A stretch of DNA of 28,100 nucleotides from CAZEDL01 sp964585245 (GCA_964585245.1 CAZPCV010000015.1:1-28100), one strand, 5' to 3'. Shown: positions 6,517 through 14,999, counted from the stretch's first letter. Notes: generated from the letters alone by a model not told the origin. Numbers and translations: made by a program.

Positions 6517-9363
6517 ATGTGTATGACAGGGAGTAAATATGCAAAAATTAAAAAAGTCTGGTGGTATATATTTTTGCCCGTTACGATCATAACGGCTGGT
6601 ACCCTACTCAATCCTAGTCTGGCCTATTCACCTTTTTATACCCACCCTGACTTAACGGAAGAAATGGCGAAATTATACAACACTAAACACCCTAATTCGA
6701 TTCTTGATGCAGCGGCCATTGCCGCCTTGCGCCAAGGCGCGATTGAAGAAGACGATCCCCCACGCTGGATTAATCATTTTTACGATCCAAAAAATAAAGA
6801 GGGTTGGCGGGGAAAACATTTTGGTAGGTTATCCGAAGCTGATGGCTTTAATACTGCCGCACCCTTGGCACCAGTAGCACCATTACCTTCGATCAATTGG
6901 GTAAAAAATCAAGCGGCCCAAGCGGCCTATGGTCGTCAATTCGGCAATCAAACCTGGCAAAAAGCGATTGACCTCTACACCAAAGGCCAAACACGTGAAG
7001 CCTTCGTGGCCTTGGGCCATGTACTACATCTGGTCGAAGATGCTTCGGTGCCAGATCATACCAGAAACGATACCCACGCTCATATTTATGGCGATCCGGG
7101 CTCGCCTTATGAAGATGCGAGCAGCGAATTTACCAACAATCATCGCTTGACCGTGGCCAAAGAACTAGCCGCCGCCGGATTATCAATTCCCTATTATTCC
7201 ACCATTGAAAGTTCCATTGAAGAAATTGCTGTTTATTCTAATGAAAATTTCTTTTCAGAAGATACTATTAGCAATGAGGAATATAAGTTACCAAACTTGA
7301 AAGAACTAAAAGAACAAGAAATTGACTCTAAAGATGGCATAATTATTTATTTAATGAAAGATAGCAGATATTTAGCTTATAAAAAAACTGTGGGGCACTC
7401 ATCAAGTTATTCAATTGACGAAGTGACATACATTCAGCCTTCCTACCGTGCCCATCTTTTCCCTAAAGTTATACTCAATGGTACCGGTGTCATTGAATTA
7501 TTTTTTCGTGAAGTAGCCGCAGCCCAAGCTAATCCAGAGCTTTTACCCCCTATCATTGACGACTCTAAACAAAGCTTGATCAGCATGCTACCTCACGCAA
7601 TAGAATTTCTTGCCTTATGGGCTAATGACGGGTTCGGACGTGACCAAGCTGATTGGGATAAATTTTCCTTGCAGGTAAATGAACTGATTGAGGAGGTCAG
7701 AGGAAACAGCGGACCGACGACCACATCTCTGTATGTGATGCCACTTTTATCTGTATCCTCTAATCCAAATACTGTGCCTGTCGCTCCATCCCCATCTACC
7801 CCAATCCTCCCCGCCTCCACCTCCACCGCCGCACCCGCCACTACTTTCAAACCGCCCTCCGGCAACCTGGTTCTCTACCCCTCTACCCCCAAACCTTCCT
7901 ACACCACCATCCAGCCACTCGCAGCTGCCACGGTGCGCACTCCTGATCCCGTGGTATTGGGCAACGGCTCACTGGCACGCGTGTCTGTGTCCGATTCCGC
8001 TCGTTCCAAAGAGATTGTCAATTCATTCAATACGTACCTCGATAAACTAAAAAAATTAGAACAGTCTCGCCCGGCTGATGCTATCCAAAAGAATACGGCC
8101 GAAGATATCCGGTCAGTAGTAAGCGAGGCTGATCTACGCTCCGCGATGGGGCTCGTGGGCAGTGTTAATAATCAAGAACAATTATCCGCTCAATTATCTA
8201 ACAATAACGTCTCGCCTAGTGCCATCGCTGGGTTATTGCTTATTCTGTCTTTAGGCCTGTCTTCCTGGGCACTGGCGTACGAGGAAGCCCGGCTTCAAAC
8301 TGAACGCGCTAACGCTCTAAATAAAGAAGCCACTGATTTTCGGATAGCCACCCTACAGACACAGGAACAAAGGGCTAAAGAAGCATTGGCAAAAATTATT
8401 CCTCCTACCCCTAAACTTTTTCGTACCAGTGATTGGGTCGATGCGACGGGTAGACACTTTGCAGTATACGGATTTGTCGTAAATGGCGTCTGGCATCCGA
8501 TCCTAGATACCAGCGAAGTCGAACGGATTTTTGGCAAAGACAACAGTTTGCCAATGGTGTCATATGGCAGCTATTCTTTTGGCTGGGATCCGGTGCATGG
8601 TGGTGGTACGGTAGGCTCGGCCATGTCACTACGCCAATTATGGCAGATGCAAAGCGCTGTTATTGACGGCACATTACCCGCGACCATTGAACAATATGCC
8701 CGGGGTGAAAGAGGCACCATGCATCCACTCGGCTGGGAATTTAGCCCCAGTCAGATGTATAACCCCAATGATGGAACTATTTATATTGTGGATCAATCCA
8801 GTATGGGGAGGTTTTATGATATTCTGGGCTGGACGAGCATATCGGTCGATACTCCTAAAACCAACATCTCGAACTTTGCCTTTGATACACCCGAAGCTTT
8901 TTTGAATAAAACTCCGTGGAACAAAGAATTTACGTTACGTAATTTGGAATACACTCCTAACCACATTTATTCCACTCCTATCCCGACTGATTTTGAAAAT
9001 TATTTCAAAGCTGAACGGCAAAAAGGCCGAGCCGTCGAGGACATTTACCAGCATAATCCTTTCCAAATTCTAACCGTACCCACGACAGTTGCTCAAACCA
9101 ACCAGAAATCAGGCGGCACAATAGCTACCAGCTACTCACTAACTCCTACAACCTATCAATCAGCCCCCACCTGGCTTATCCCCTTCCGCTCAGGGTTAAC
9201 TCAAAAACAACAAGACAGCATTACTAACCTCTTAACCAATCGGTATCAAACTCATACTACTCTGAATGAAACTGACGCCAAAAATTATGCCTTTGCGATC
9301 GGTGAATCAAACTTTTCCAAATTTATCGGGAAGTACGCCGAACAAATTAGCGTGAGAGTGTGA
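6517..9363 (+). CDS. 948-aa zinc phospholipase C-like protein with TM and novel C-terminus
   Basis: Residues 13-36 form a signal peptide or anchor. Residues about 38-350 follow the zinc-dependent phospholipase C fold (Bacillus cereus PLC type): H43 in YTHPDLT, D79/D80 in AIEEDD, H87 in NHFYDP, H171 and D175 in LGHVLHLVED, H181 in VPDH, and E199 in SPYED. These match PLC H14, D55, H69, H118, D122, H128 and E146. The H142 equivalent is not conserved; H187 or H189 nearby might replace it. The N-terminal Trp ligand of PLC is absent. A Pro/Ser/Thr linker (about 400-475) precedes a helical region, a TM (about 567-588), a charged helix (589-625) and about 320 residues of unrecognised sequence rich in Trp, Tyr and Gly. 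It could cleave phospholipids or, as in the related S1/P1 nucleases, another phosphodiester. MTG at 6523 is an alternative start. Confidence 0.75.
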   Translation: MCMTGSKYAKIKKVWWYIFLPVTIITAGTLLNPSLAYSPFYTHPDLTEEMAKLYNTKHPNSILDAAAIAALRQGAIEEDDPPRWINHFYDPKNKEGWRGKHFGRLSEADGFNTAAPLAPVAPLPSINWVKNQAAQAAYGRQFGNQTWQKAIDLYTKGQTREAFVALGHVLHLVEDASVPDHTRNDTHAHIYGDPGSPYEDASSEFTNNHRLTVAKELAAAGLSIPYYSTIESSIEEIAVYSNENFFSEDTISNEEYKLPNLKELKEQEIDSKDGIIIYLMKDSRYLAYKKTVGHSSSYSIDEVTYIQPSYRAHLFPKVILNGTGVIELFFREVAAAQANPELLPPIIDDSKQSLISMLPHAIEFLALWANDGFGRDQADWDKFSLQVNELIEEVRGNSGPTTTSLYVMPLLSVSSNPNTVPVAPSPSTPILPASTSTAAPATTFKPPSGNLVLYPSTPKPSYTTIQPLAAATVRTPDPVVLGNGSLARVSVSDSARSKEIVNSFNTYLDKLKKLEQSRPADAIQKNTAEDIRSVVSEADLRSAMGLVGSVNNQEQLSAQLSNNNVSPSAIAGLLLILSLGLSSWALAYEEARLQTERANALNKEATDFRIATLQTQEQRAKEALAKIIPPTPKLFRTSDWVDATGRHFAVYGFVVNGVWHPILDTSEVERIFGKDNSLPMVSYGSYSFGWDPVHGGGTVGSAMSLRQLWQMQSAVIDGTLPATIEQYARGERGTMHPLGWEFSPSQMYNPNDGTIYIVDQSSMGRFYDILGWTSISVDTPKTNISNFAFDTPEAFLNKTPWNKEFTLRNLEYTPNHIYSTPIPTDFENYFKAERQKGRAVEDIYQHNPFQILTVPTTVAQTNQKSGGTIATSYSLTPTTYQSAPTWLIPFRSGLTQKQQDSITNLLTNRYQTHTTLNETDAKNYAFAIGESNFSKFIGKYAEQISVRV

Positions 9364-9368
9364 ACCCG

Positions 9369-9387
9369 ATCCCGACCGAGTCGGGAT
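9369..9387. repeat. perfect palindrome, first copy of TCCCGACYGAGTCGGGA
   Basis: ATCCCGAC-CGA-GTCGGGAT, an 8-bp stem with a 3-nt loop, starting 6 nt after the stop of the 948-aa gene. The core recurs as GTCCCGACTGAGTCGGGAC at 9591-9609. A run of six T follows only 12 nt later, so it is at best an untypical terminator for the upstream gene. Confidence 0.7.
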
Positions 9388-9516
9388 ATCAGGGCTGGTT
9401 TTTTATGAGTAGAGTCGGCTCTGCCGATATAAATCTTATTTGCCCTTACCACCCAAGGGGGTATTACGGGCTCCACAATAAAAATTACACTTACCGGTTA
9501 GCACACGTCGCTCACC

Positions 9517-9669
9517 CCGAACACATGCGTAACGACGCCACTCGACAAGGCGAATCGTCACGGTCCTCGCGGATGGGCGCTACTGTTTGAGTCCCGACTG
9601 AGTCGGGACGAGTTTAGCGCCCAAGTGACGACGAGCCGATGTGAGTGGCAGAGTGTAGCATCAGTTCGG
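9517..9669. repeat. ~150-nt imperfect palindrome, possible ncRNA or MITE-like relic
   Basis: Paired blocks in order from the outside: CCGAAC 9517-9522 / GTTCGG 9664-9669; ATGC 9525-9528 / GCAT 9658-9661; GCCACTC 9537-9543 / GAGTGGC 9643-9649; GGC 9549-9551 / GCC 9635-9637; CGTCAC 9556-9561 / GTGACG 9625-9630; GGGCGCTA 9575-9582 / TAGCGCCC 9615-9622; GTCCCGAC 9591-9598 / GTCGGGAC 9602-9609. The four outer internal loops are symmetrical (2x2, 8x8, 5x5, 4x4), so the arms stay in register. The 3' arm runs straight into CACTTTTTTT. No transposase is present and I see no clear target-site duplication. Confidence 0.6.
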
Positions 9670-9683
9670 CACTTTTTTTGGCT

Positions 9684-9707
9684 ACTTTTTTGTGCGGACA
9701 AAAAAGT
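9684..9707. repeat. A/T-rich perfect hairpin
   Basis: ACTTTTTTGT (9684-9693) and ACAAAAAAGT (9698-9707) form a perfect 10-bp stem with a GCGG loop. It follows the run of T after the large palindrome. It may help terminate transcription in either direction. Confidence 0.55.
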
Positions 9708-9732
9708 GACACAACCCTCCCTTGATTAATAA

Positions 9733-9762
9733 AAAAACCCGCCTTAATTGAGGCAGGTTTTT
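9733..9762. terminator. bidirectional rho-independent terminator
   Basis: AAAAACC-C-GCCT (9733-9744) pairs with AGGC-A-GGTTTTT (9751-9762) with a single C.A mismatch and a TAATTG loop. Runs of T follow the stem on both strands. It lies just past the 3' end of the minus-strand gene 9781-10170 and is the natural stop for the rseP-pheS-pheT transcript, as well as for any plus-strand transcript coming through the palindrome region. Confidence 0.8.
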
Positions 9763-9780
9763 GATTTGAAAATACTAAAT

Positions 9781-10170
9781 TTATTTCTTAATCTTATTCG
9801 TCATCTTTTTCATCTGCTCCGCCGTAACATTCACCGCTTTATCCACCGCATCTTTCGCTGCATTATTAAGTGATTCGGTGCCTCTGTCTACCCACTCATC
9901 AGCTTTTCTCGCGACGATCTTTTTTACTGCTCCCATTACTCCATCGCTGAACATATTTACGATCCCCGACAAGCTTTCCATTTTTTCGCGTACGCTCGTC
10001 AGTGTGGAAGTCAGAGTATCTAATTTAGCTTTTACCTCTTCAATAACATGGCTGGCATCGCGTAGAATCTTGATTAAATAGTAGAGTGTCCAACATAAAA
10101 AGATGGTAAAAAATCCGGCACAAACCGAAATGACTAGATACCAAACATCTTTAGAGGTGGCTAAAAACAT
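9781..10170 (-). CDS. small single-TM coiled-coil protein, DUF948-like
   Basis: 129 residues: one TM helix near the N-terminus (about 9-34), then a long, mostly helical tail with heptad-like spacing (VIEEVKAKLDTLTSTLTSVREKMESLSGIV) and a lysine-rich C-terminus. The layout is that of DUF948/YtxG-type proteins, whose role is unclear; membership is inferred from architecture only. It lies 54 nt downstream of pheT on the same strand and ends at the terminator 9733-9762, so it may be the last gene of that operon or have its own weak promoter at 10200-10214. Confidence 0.75.
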   Translation of the reverse strand: MFLATSKDVWYLVISVCAGFFTIFLCWTLYYLIKILRDASHVIEEVKAKLDTLTSTLTSVREKMESLSGIVNMFSDGVMGAVKKIVARKADEWVDRGTESLNNAAKDAVDKAVNVTAEQMKKMTNKIKK

Positions 10171-10199
10171 AATTGGAAAGAATAAAGAGTTAAATCTAA

Positions 10200-10214
10200 G
10201 TGCTATAATAGCAC
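10200..10214. promoter_or_regulatory. palindromic extended -10-like site
   Basis: GTGCTATAATAGCAC is a 7-1-7 palindrome between pheT and the gene at 9781. On the minus strand it reads TGCTATTAT, an extended -10 about 35 nt upstream of the small gene's ATG; no -35 is visible. It could equally be a short processing hairpin. Confidence 0.3.
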
Positions 10215-10224
10215 ACCCCGCGAC

Positions 10225-12690
10225 TTAACGCATCTCTATCTGGAACTTTTTGATCAATTTGTCAATGATTTTTTTCTCGACAGCGTCTACCTCTTCGTTT
10301 TTGAGTGTACGATCGAGCGAACCATAGGTGAGCCGATAGGCTAAACTTTTTTTGCCACTGTCCACATGTTTTCCTTCATACACATCAAATAATTCTACGG
10401 TCATAACGAGCGGGTCCGCAGCCTGCATGAGCGAAACTAATTCGGCATGGGTGTGTGTTTTGGCTACTACAAAAGCCAAATCGCGCACAACCGTGGGGTA
10501 TGTTAAGAGCGGCTGATAGGCGGCCCCAGCACTAAATGCGAGAGAGTGTTCGGCGAGTAGAGAAATGTTGTACGAAAGAAAAGCTACCCGTTCCGACAAA
10601 CCATGACGTTCGGCTATGAGCGGATGCAGCTCGTAGCAGTGCCCAATTAGATATTCACCAGAATAAATCCAGGCTGTACGAGTGGGATGTTGCCACGGGG
10701 CAAGCGGTTGCGCTTCGGCTGCGAGATACTGCAAGGGCAACCGTAGACGAATGCCCAAGATGTCACTTACTCTACGCACCTCCCAAAAGGGAGCACTGTC
10801 TTTTTGAGCGGTATACCCGACAGTCAGCCAGGTGTCTTGCCGAGGCAAAAGGTCATCGCTTTTTTCAGTCATTCGCGGCCCGGCTTCATCACCACGAAAC
10901 ACTTTACCGATCTCAAATAATTTGAGCCGTTCATTACCGCTCAAATTCGTTTGAATATTTTCTAATAAATTAGGCAATAAATTGCGGCGTAAATACGGCT
11001 TTACTTTGGAGATGGGATTATCAAGTTCCAGATACTTCTCTGTCTCATCGTCTAATTTTTTAATTTGTTCGGCACTGACGAACGAGTAATTATACATTTC
11101 CGTATACCCTAATTCTCTTGCTAATACGGTGGCTGTCAAACGCTCCAATGCTCGCAAACAATTTTTTTCCGGAGAGACAATCGGAAACACGGGTAACGTC
11201 GCCGGCACTTGATCATATCCGTAAAACCGCAACACTTCTTCCACAACATCTTCGGCTGTTACAACATCCTTGGTTGCGCGCCAAGTGGGAACGGTTACCA
11301 GTATACTTTTTTTATTAGTTTTAACACCAAAACCCAGTCGCTCTACTATTGTCGTGATCGTTTTTAGAGCAATGTCGCATCCGATCTTCTTGGCAAAAAA
11401 ATCTAACGGTATTTCGAGCGTACGTGGTTTGTGTTGTACTGGGTATATATCGGTAATAGCGCTCGCCACGCTCGCTCCCGGGCATATCTCTTTAATGAGT
11501 GCTACCGCCTGCATGAGAGCCATGGCGGGCAGATTGGGATCCAGGTTTTTTTCAAATCGCATTGATGAATCGGTGCGCAGATTAAGTTTGGTTGAAGTCT
11601 GACGCACCAAGCCAGCATTAAACGTAGCTGCCTCAAGTACGATCGTAGTGGTGGTATCAGAAATTCCACTATCACTACCGCCCATGATGCCTGCGACCAC
11701 CAAGGGCTTTGCACTGTTTGCAATGACCAACATCGATGAATCAAGCTGGCGTTCTTGCCCATCAAGAGTAATTATTTTTTCTCCCGCCTGCGCTAGTCGC
11801 ACCGTAATGACTGCTTGTTTGTCGCCTTCAACTACGAGCTTGGTCGCATCAAAGGCGTGGAGAGGTTGCCCCAGATCGAGCATGACAAAATTAGTACTAT
11901 CAACAATATTGTTAATAGACCGCTGCCCCACACTCTCTAGATAATTTTTGAGCCAGGTTGGCGAAGGCCCAACCCTAACCCCACTCAACGCGACAGCCAT
12001 ATAGCGCGGGCACGCTTTAGAGTCATTCACTGATACCTGCAATTTCAAGCCTTTGCCTGGCTTAACTGGACTAACCGGATACGGCTGGACTGAACGATTA
12101 AATAATACAGCCACCTCACGCGCCAACCCATAGTGGCCCCACAAATCAGGCCGATGCGACAATGATTTATTATCAATTTCTAAAATACTGTCATTGAGGC
12201 CGAGCGCTTCAGCGAGCGGCTGGCCTGGTTTATAATCGTGTGCCGTTACATCAACAATTTCTTTTTCTTCTTTTTTGGGGAACCGGTCAAGCAAGCCCAC
12301 TTCATCGGCTCCACAGATCATGCCTTCGGACGCAACTCCTCGGATCGTTGCCGGTTCGAGCACGATCGGATCGCCTTCGCCATGCCAACGTACGCTAGCG
12401 CCCACTTTGGCGACCACCACCAATTGCCCAACTACTAAATTACTGCCACCGCAAACAATGGATAATTTTTCTTGGCCCACATCCACTTGGCACAAGCGCA
12501 GTTTGTCGGCATTGGGATGTTTTTCTACCTCCACAATTTTACCGACCACAATATTATCCAAGTGGGCGCCCAAAGACTGAACGGATTCCACTTCGACCGT
12601 CGTTAATTTTAATTTTTCAGCCACTTCTGATGCGGACACGGAATCAGGTAAATTAACGTATTTTTTAAGCCAGTTAAAAGAGATGAGCAT
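10225..12690 (-). CDS. pheT: phenylalanine-tRNA ligase beta subunit
   Basis: Beta chain of the (alpha-beta)2 PheRS that attaches Phe to tRNA-Phe and edits mischarged Tyr-tRNA. The 821 residues cover the full bacterial architecture: an EMAP-like tRNA-binding OB domain (about 45-150, VVGKIVEVEKHPNADKLRLC), the B3/B4 editing domain (about 215-385), B5 (about 400-475), the inactive catalytic-like module (about 490-700), and the C-terminal ferredoxin-fold anticodon-binding domain (about 727-821, beginning YPTVVRDLAFVV). The length is normal. The ATG at 12690 lies 3 nt after the pheS stop, which indicates translational coupling and helps equal production of the two subunits. Confidence 0.97.
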   Translation of the reverse strand: MLISFNWLKKYVNLPDSVSASEVAEKLKLTTVEVESVQSLGAHLDNIVVGKIVEVEKHPNADKLRLCQVDVGQEKLSIVCGGSNLVVGQLVVVAKVGASVRWHGEGDPIVLEPATIRGVASEGMICGADEVGLLDRFPKKEEKEIVDVTAHDYKPGQPLAEALGLNDSILEIDNKSLSHRPDLWGHYGLAREVAVLFNRSVQPYPVSPVKPGKGLKLQVSVNDSKACPRYMAVALSGVRVGPSPTWLKNYLESVGQRSINNIVDSTNFVMLDLGQPLHAFDATKLVVEGDKQAVITVRLAQAGEKIITLDGQERQLDSSMLVIANSAKPLVVAGIMGGSDSGISDTTTTIVLEAATFNAGLVRQTSTKLNLRTDSSMRFEKNLDPNLPAMALMQAVALIKEICPGASVASAITDIYPVQHKPRTLEIPLDFFAKKIGCDIALKTITTIVERLGFGVKTNKKSILVTVPTWRATKDVVTAEDVVEEVLRFYGYDQVPATLPVFPIVSPEKNCLRALERLTATVLARELGYTEMYNYSFVSAEQIKKLDDETEKYLELDNPISKVKPYLRRNLLPNLLENIQTNLSGNERLKLFEIGKVFRGDEAGPRMTEKSDDLLPRQDTWLTVGYTAQKDSAPFWEVRRVSDILGIRLRLPLQYLAAEAQPLAPWQHPTRTAWIYSGEYLIGHCYELHPLIAERHGLSERVAFLSYNISLLAEHSLAFSAGAAYQPLLTYPTVVRDLAFVVAKTHTHAELVSLMQAADPLVMTVELFDVYEGKHVDSGKKSLAYRLTYGSLDRTLKNEEVDAVEKKIIDKLIKKFQIEMR

Positions 12691-12693
12691 ACT

Positions 12694-13725
12694 TTAGAAT
12701 TGTTTCAGAAATCTAAGGTCTCCGCTTTCGAGCAAACGAATATCTTCGATACCATATTTGAGCATGACCAAGCGGGTCAACCCGAATCCAAACGCAAAAC
12801 CTTGATACTCGTCAGGATTAATATTGCCTTGCCGCAACACGGCGGGGTGGATCATGCCAGCTCCCAAAATTTCGAGCCAGCCCGTGCCTTTGCACACCCG
12901 GCAGCCGGCGCCTTTACATAAAAAACAAGATACTTCACCGTTCACTCCCGGCTCGACAAACGGATAAAATTTTGGCCGCAGCCGCACTTTGGTGTCGGGG
13001 CCATAGAGGTGTGCAGCTACCAATTGCAGCACGCCTTTCAAATGACTAAAGGTGATAGCCTTATCGACCACCAGGCCTTCGAGCTGATAGAACGTATGTT
13101 CGTGGCGGACGTCGGTTGCCTCATTGCGAAAACATTTGCCTGGCACAATCGCCCTAAGCGGCGCTCCATATTTTTGCATCGCGCGCACTTGTACCGAAGA
13201 GGTATGTGTGCGCATCACCTCGTTCGCATTGCCTTTGATATAAAACGTATCCTGGCTATCGCGGGCCGGATGATCGGGAGGAATATTGACGGCCGTAAAA
13301 TTATAATAATCACTTTCCAGCTCCGGCCCGTCTAAAACAGCGAAGCCCAATGAAGTAAAAAAATCTTCGAGATCATGCTGAATCAACGTGTTGGGATGCA
13401 GATGGCCCAATTCCACGCGTGGCACCGCGGGCTGCGTTGCGTCAATTCGTTCTGTTTCGGCCGCTTGCGCCCAGGCGGCGGCGGTTAATTCGGCACGCTT
13501 TTTCGCAAAAGCCTTTTCCAGCCCGTTCTTTATTTCGTTGGCTACCGGGCCAACTAATTTTTTTTCTTCATCGGATAAATTTTTGATTTTTTTCAAAAGT
13601 TCAATCAACTCCCCCTGTTTACGGCCAAACACGCTTAATTCGAGCTGCTCAAAAGCGGCAATGGTTTTTATTTCATGTAATTGGACCAACACTCGTTCCG
13701 ATAATTGAGTTAATTCTGCTTGCAT
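12694..13725 (-). CDS. pheS: phenylalanine-tRNA ligase alpha subunit
   Basis: Catalytic chain of PheRS, class II synthetase fold. It has an N-terminal coiled coil (about 1-85) and the catalytic domain: DHPARDSQDTFYI (151-163), RTHTSS (172-177), FRNEATDVRHEHTFYQLEG (199-217, motif 2 region), and motif 3 GFGLTRLVML (313-322). Four cysteines form a zinc-binding knuckle, C267-x2-C270-x4-C275-x2-C278, followed by the standard TGWLEILGAGMIHP; such a knuckle is present in a subset of bacterial PheS. At 343 residues the length is normal. The gene starts 4 nt after the rseP stop and is followed at once by pheT, so rseP-pheS-pheT are one operon. Confidence 0.97.
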   Translation of the reverse strand: MQAELTQLSERVLVQLHEIKTIAAFEQLELSVFGRKQGELIELLKKIKNLSDEEKKLVGPVANEIKNGLEKAFAKKRAELTAAAWAQAAETERIDATQPAVPRVELGHLHPNTLIQHDLEDFFTSLGFAVLDGPELESDYYNFTAVNIPPDHPARDSQDTFYIKGNANEVMRTHTSSVQVRAMQKYGAPLRAIVPGKCFRNEATDVRHEHTFYQLEGLVVDKAITFSHLKGVLQLVAAHLYGPDTKVRLRPKFYPFVEPGVNGEVSCFLCKGAGCRVCKGTGWLEILGAGMIHPAVLRQGNINPDEYQGFAFGFGLTRLVMLKYGIEDIRLLESGDLRFLKQF

Positions 13726-13729
13726 ACAA

Positions 13730-14911
13730 TTAAAAAATATTCTTTACCCATTCTAATACCGGGCCGCTCAGAGCGCCCACATCTCGCACCGTAATGACAA
13801 CTACCAGTAACATAAGCGCAGCAAAACCAACAAAATGAGCAGTTTCTTCAATTTTTGCTTTTACCGGGCGACGCAATACCGCTTCAATGATTACAAACAG
13901 CAGGCGACCGCCATCGAGAGCCGGAATGGGTAAAATATTTAATACCGCCAGATTAAGAGATAAAATTGCCACAAACTGTATTAGGTAGGTAAACCCCATG
14001 CGCGCCACCTCGCCGGTCATTACCGCTACCCCAACCGGGCCAGACACGGCCGAGCCGACACCCTTACCAACTATTAAATTATGGATCAGCTCATAAAAGC
14101 CAGAAAAAATTTGCCCCAACGATACAAAACTTAACTTTACTCCTTCTCCAATGGCACGATACCATGGATAGCGCACGGTGCCGACTTCGGTAATTGCCAC
14201 GCCGATCACGCCTTTGCCTGAATCTGGATTGACGGTTGGCTTAATCGTGGACTGTACCTGTTCATTCCCCCGCTGAATCGTGAATTGAATTTCGCCCTCG
14301 CGACGACTATCAACATAGCTTTGTAATTCCGCCAAGCGCGGGCGAGCGAGCGCGTCTATCTTGATAATCTGATCGCCTGCTTGTAAACGAGCCAGCTCCG
14401 CGGGCGAACCTGGTAGTACACCTAAAATCTGTACATGATGATCAGGCACAGCACTGACATCAGCCCAATTGTCTAGCGTCTGCGGCACACCTACCATGAA
14501 GCCGATACTAAATAACACGATGGCTACGAGAATGTTCATAATTACCCCGGCCGACAACACCAGCATTTTTTGCCAGGCCCGTTTGGTTGCGAAACTATCG
14601 CTATCACCGGCCTTTTGCGCGCCGGCAGTTTCGCCTTTAATCTTTACAAAACCCCCCAAAGGGATTATATTTACTGAGTAAAGTGTTCCGGCATACTCGG
14701 CTGTATCAGCTTCAGTACTCTTGCCCCACACGATCTGCCAGCGTTTTTTCCCATTTGCTGATACTCGGCGCACGCCAAAAAGCCTAGGTGGGAACCCAAA
14801 CCCGAACTCCTCTACCTTGATGCCATTTTTACGAGCAGTGATAAAATGTCCGTACTCATGAGAAAGTACCAAAATACTGAGAACGGCGAGAAAAATAAGT
14901 AACGTTATCAT
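13730..14911 (-). CDS. rseP: site-2 (M50) intramembrane zinc metalloprotease
   Basis: RseP/S2P family protease that cuts substrates within the membrane, typically in envelope-stress signalling or clearing of signal-peptide remnants. The 393 residues include HEYGH (H18-E19-x2-H22, zinc ligands and catalytic Glu) in the first TM, the GVIMN element (122-126), a periplasmic PDZ domain (about 157-240, with GVLPGSPAELARLQAGDQI), and the last-TM motif LNILPIPALDGG (324-335) with the third zinc ligand D333. There is one PDZ domain, not two as in E. coli RseP. No anti-sigma factor is in the window, so the substrate is unknown. It leads the pheS-pheT operon and is divergent from lemA. Confidence 0.95.
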   Translation of the reverse strand: MITLLIFLAVLSILVLSHEYGHFITARKNGIKVEEFGFGFPPRLFGVRRVSANGKKRWQIVWGKSTEADTAEYAGTLYSVNIIPLGGFVKIKGETAGAQKAGDSDSFATKRAWQKMLVLSAGVIMNILVAIVLFSIGFMVGVPQTLDNWADVSAVPDHHVQILGVLPGSPAELARLQAGDQIIKIDALARPRLAELQSYVDSRREGEIQFTIQRGNEQVQSTIKPTVNPDSGKGVIGVAITEVGTVRYPWYRAIGEGVKLSFVSLGQIFSGFYELIHNLIVGKGVGSAVSGPVGVAVMTGEVARMGFTYLIQFVAILSLNLAVLNILPIPALDGGRLLFVIIEAVLRRPVKAKIEETAHFVGFAALMLLVVVITVRDVGALSGPVLEWVKNIF

Positions 14912-14999
14912 ACGGAATTAATTACGAATCAAGAACGATGAATACCGGTGCGCCTGACGCACGCCTTAATTCATTATTCTTTATTCATAACAACAAAAT

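Larger units (their letters stand above)
9364..9730. other. gene-free, palindrome-rich intergenic region
   Basis: No convincing gene is seen on either strand. The stretch holds a series of inverted repeats: 9369-9387, TCGGC-TCT-GCCGA at 9415-9427, CCCTT/AAGGG around 9441-9457, the large imperfect palindrome at 9517-9669, and an A/T-rich hairpin at 9684-9707. A structured RNA or a relic of a small mobile element would both fit. A 76-codon open frame overlapping the end of the upstream gene has no coding character. Confidence 0.6.

Noticed and set aside
9360..9590. 76-codon plus-strand open frame after the phospholipase C-like gene.
   Set aside because: It overlaps the end of that gene, runs through hairpins at 9369 and 9415 and into the large palindrome, and its translation has no domain, signal or TM character.
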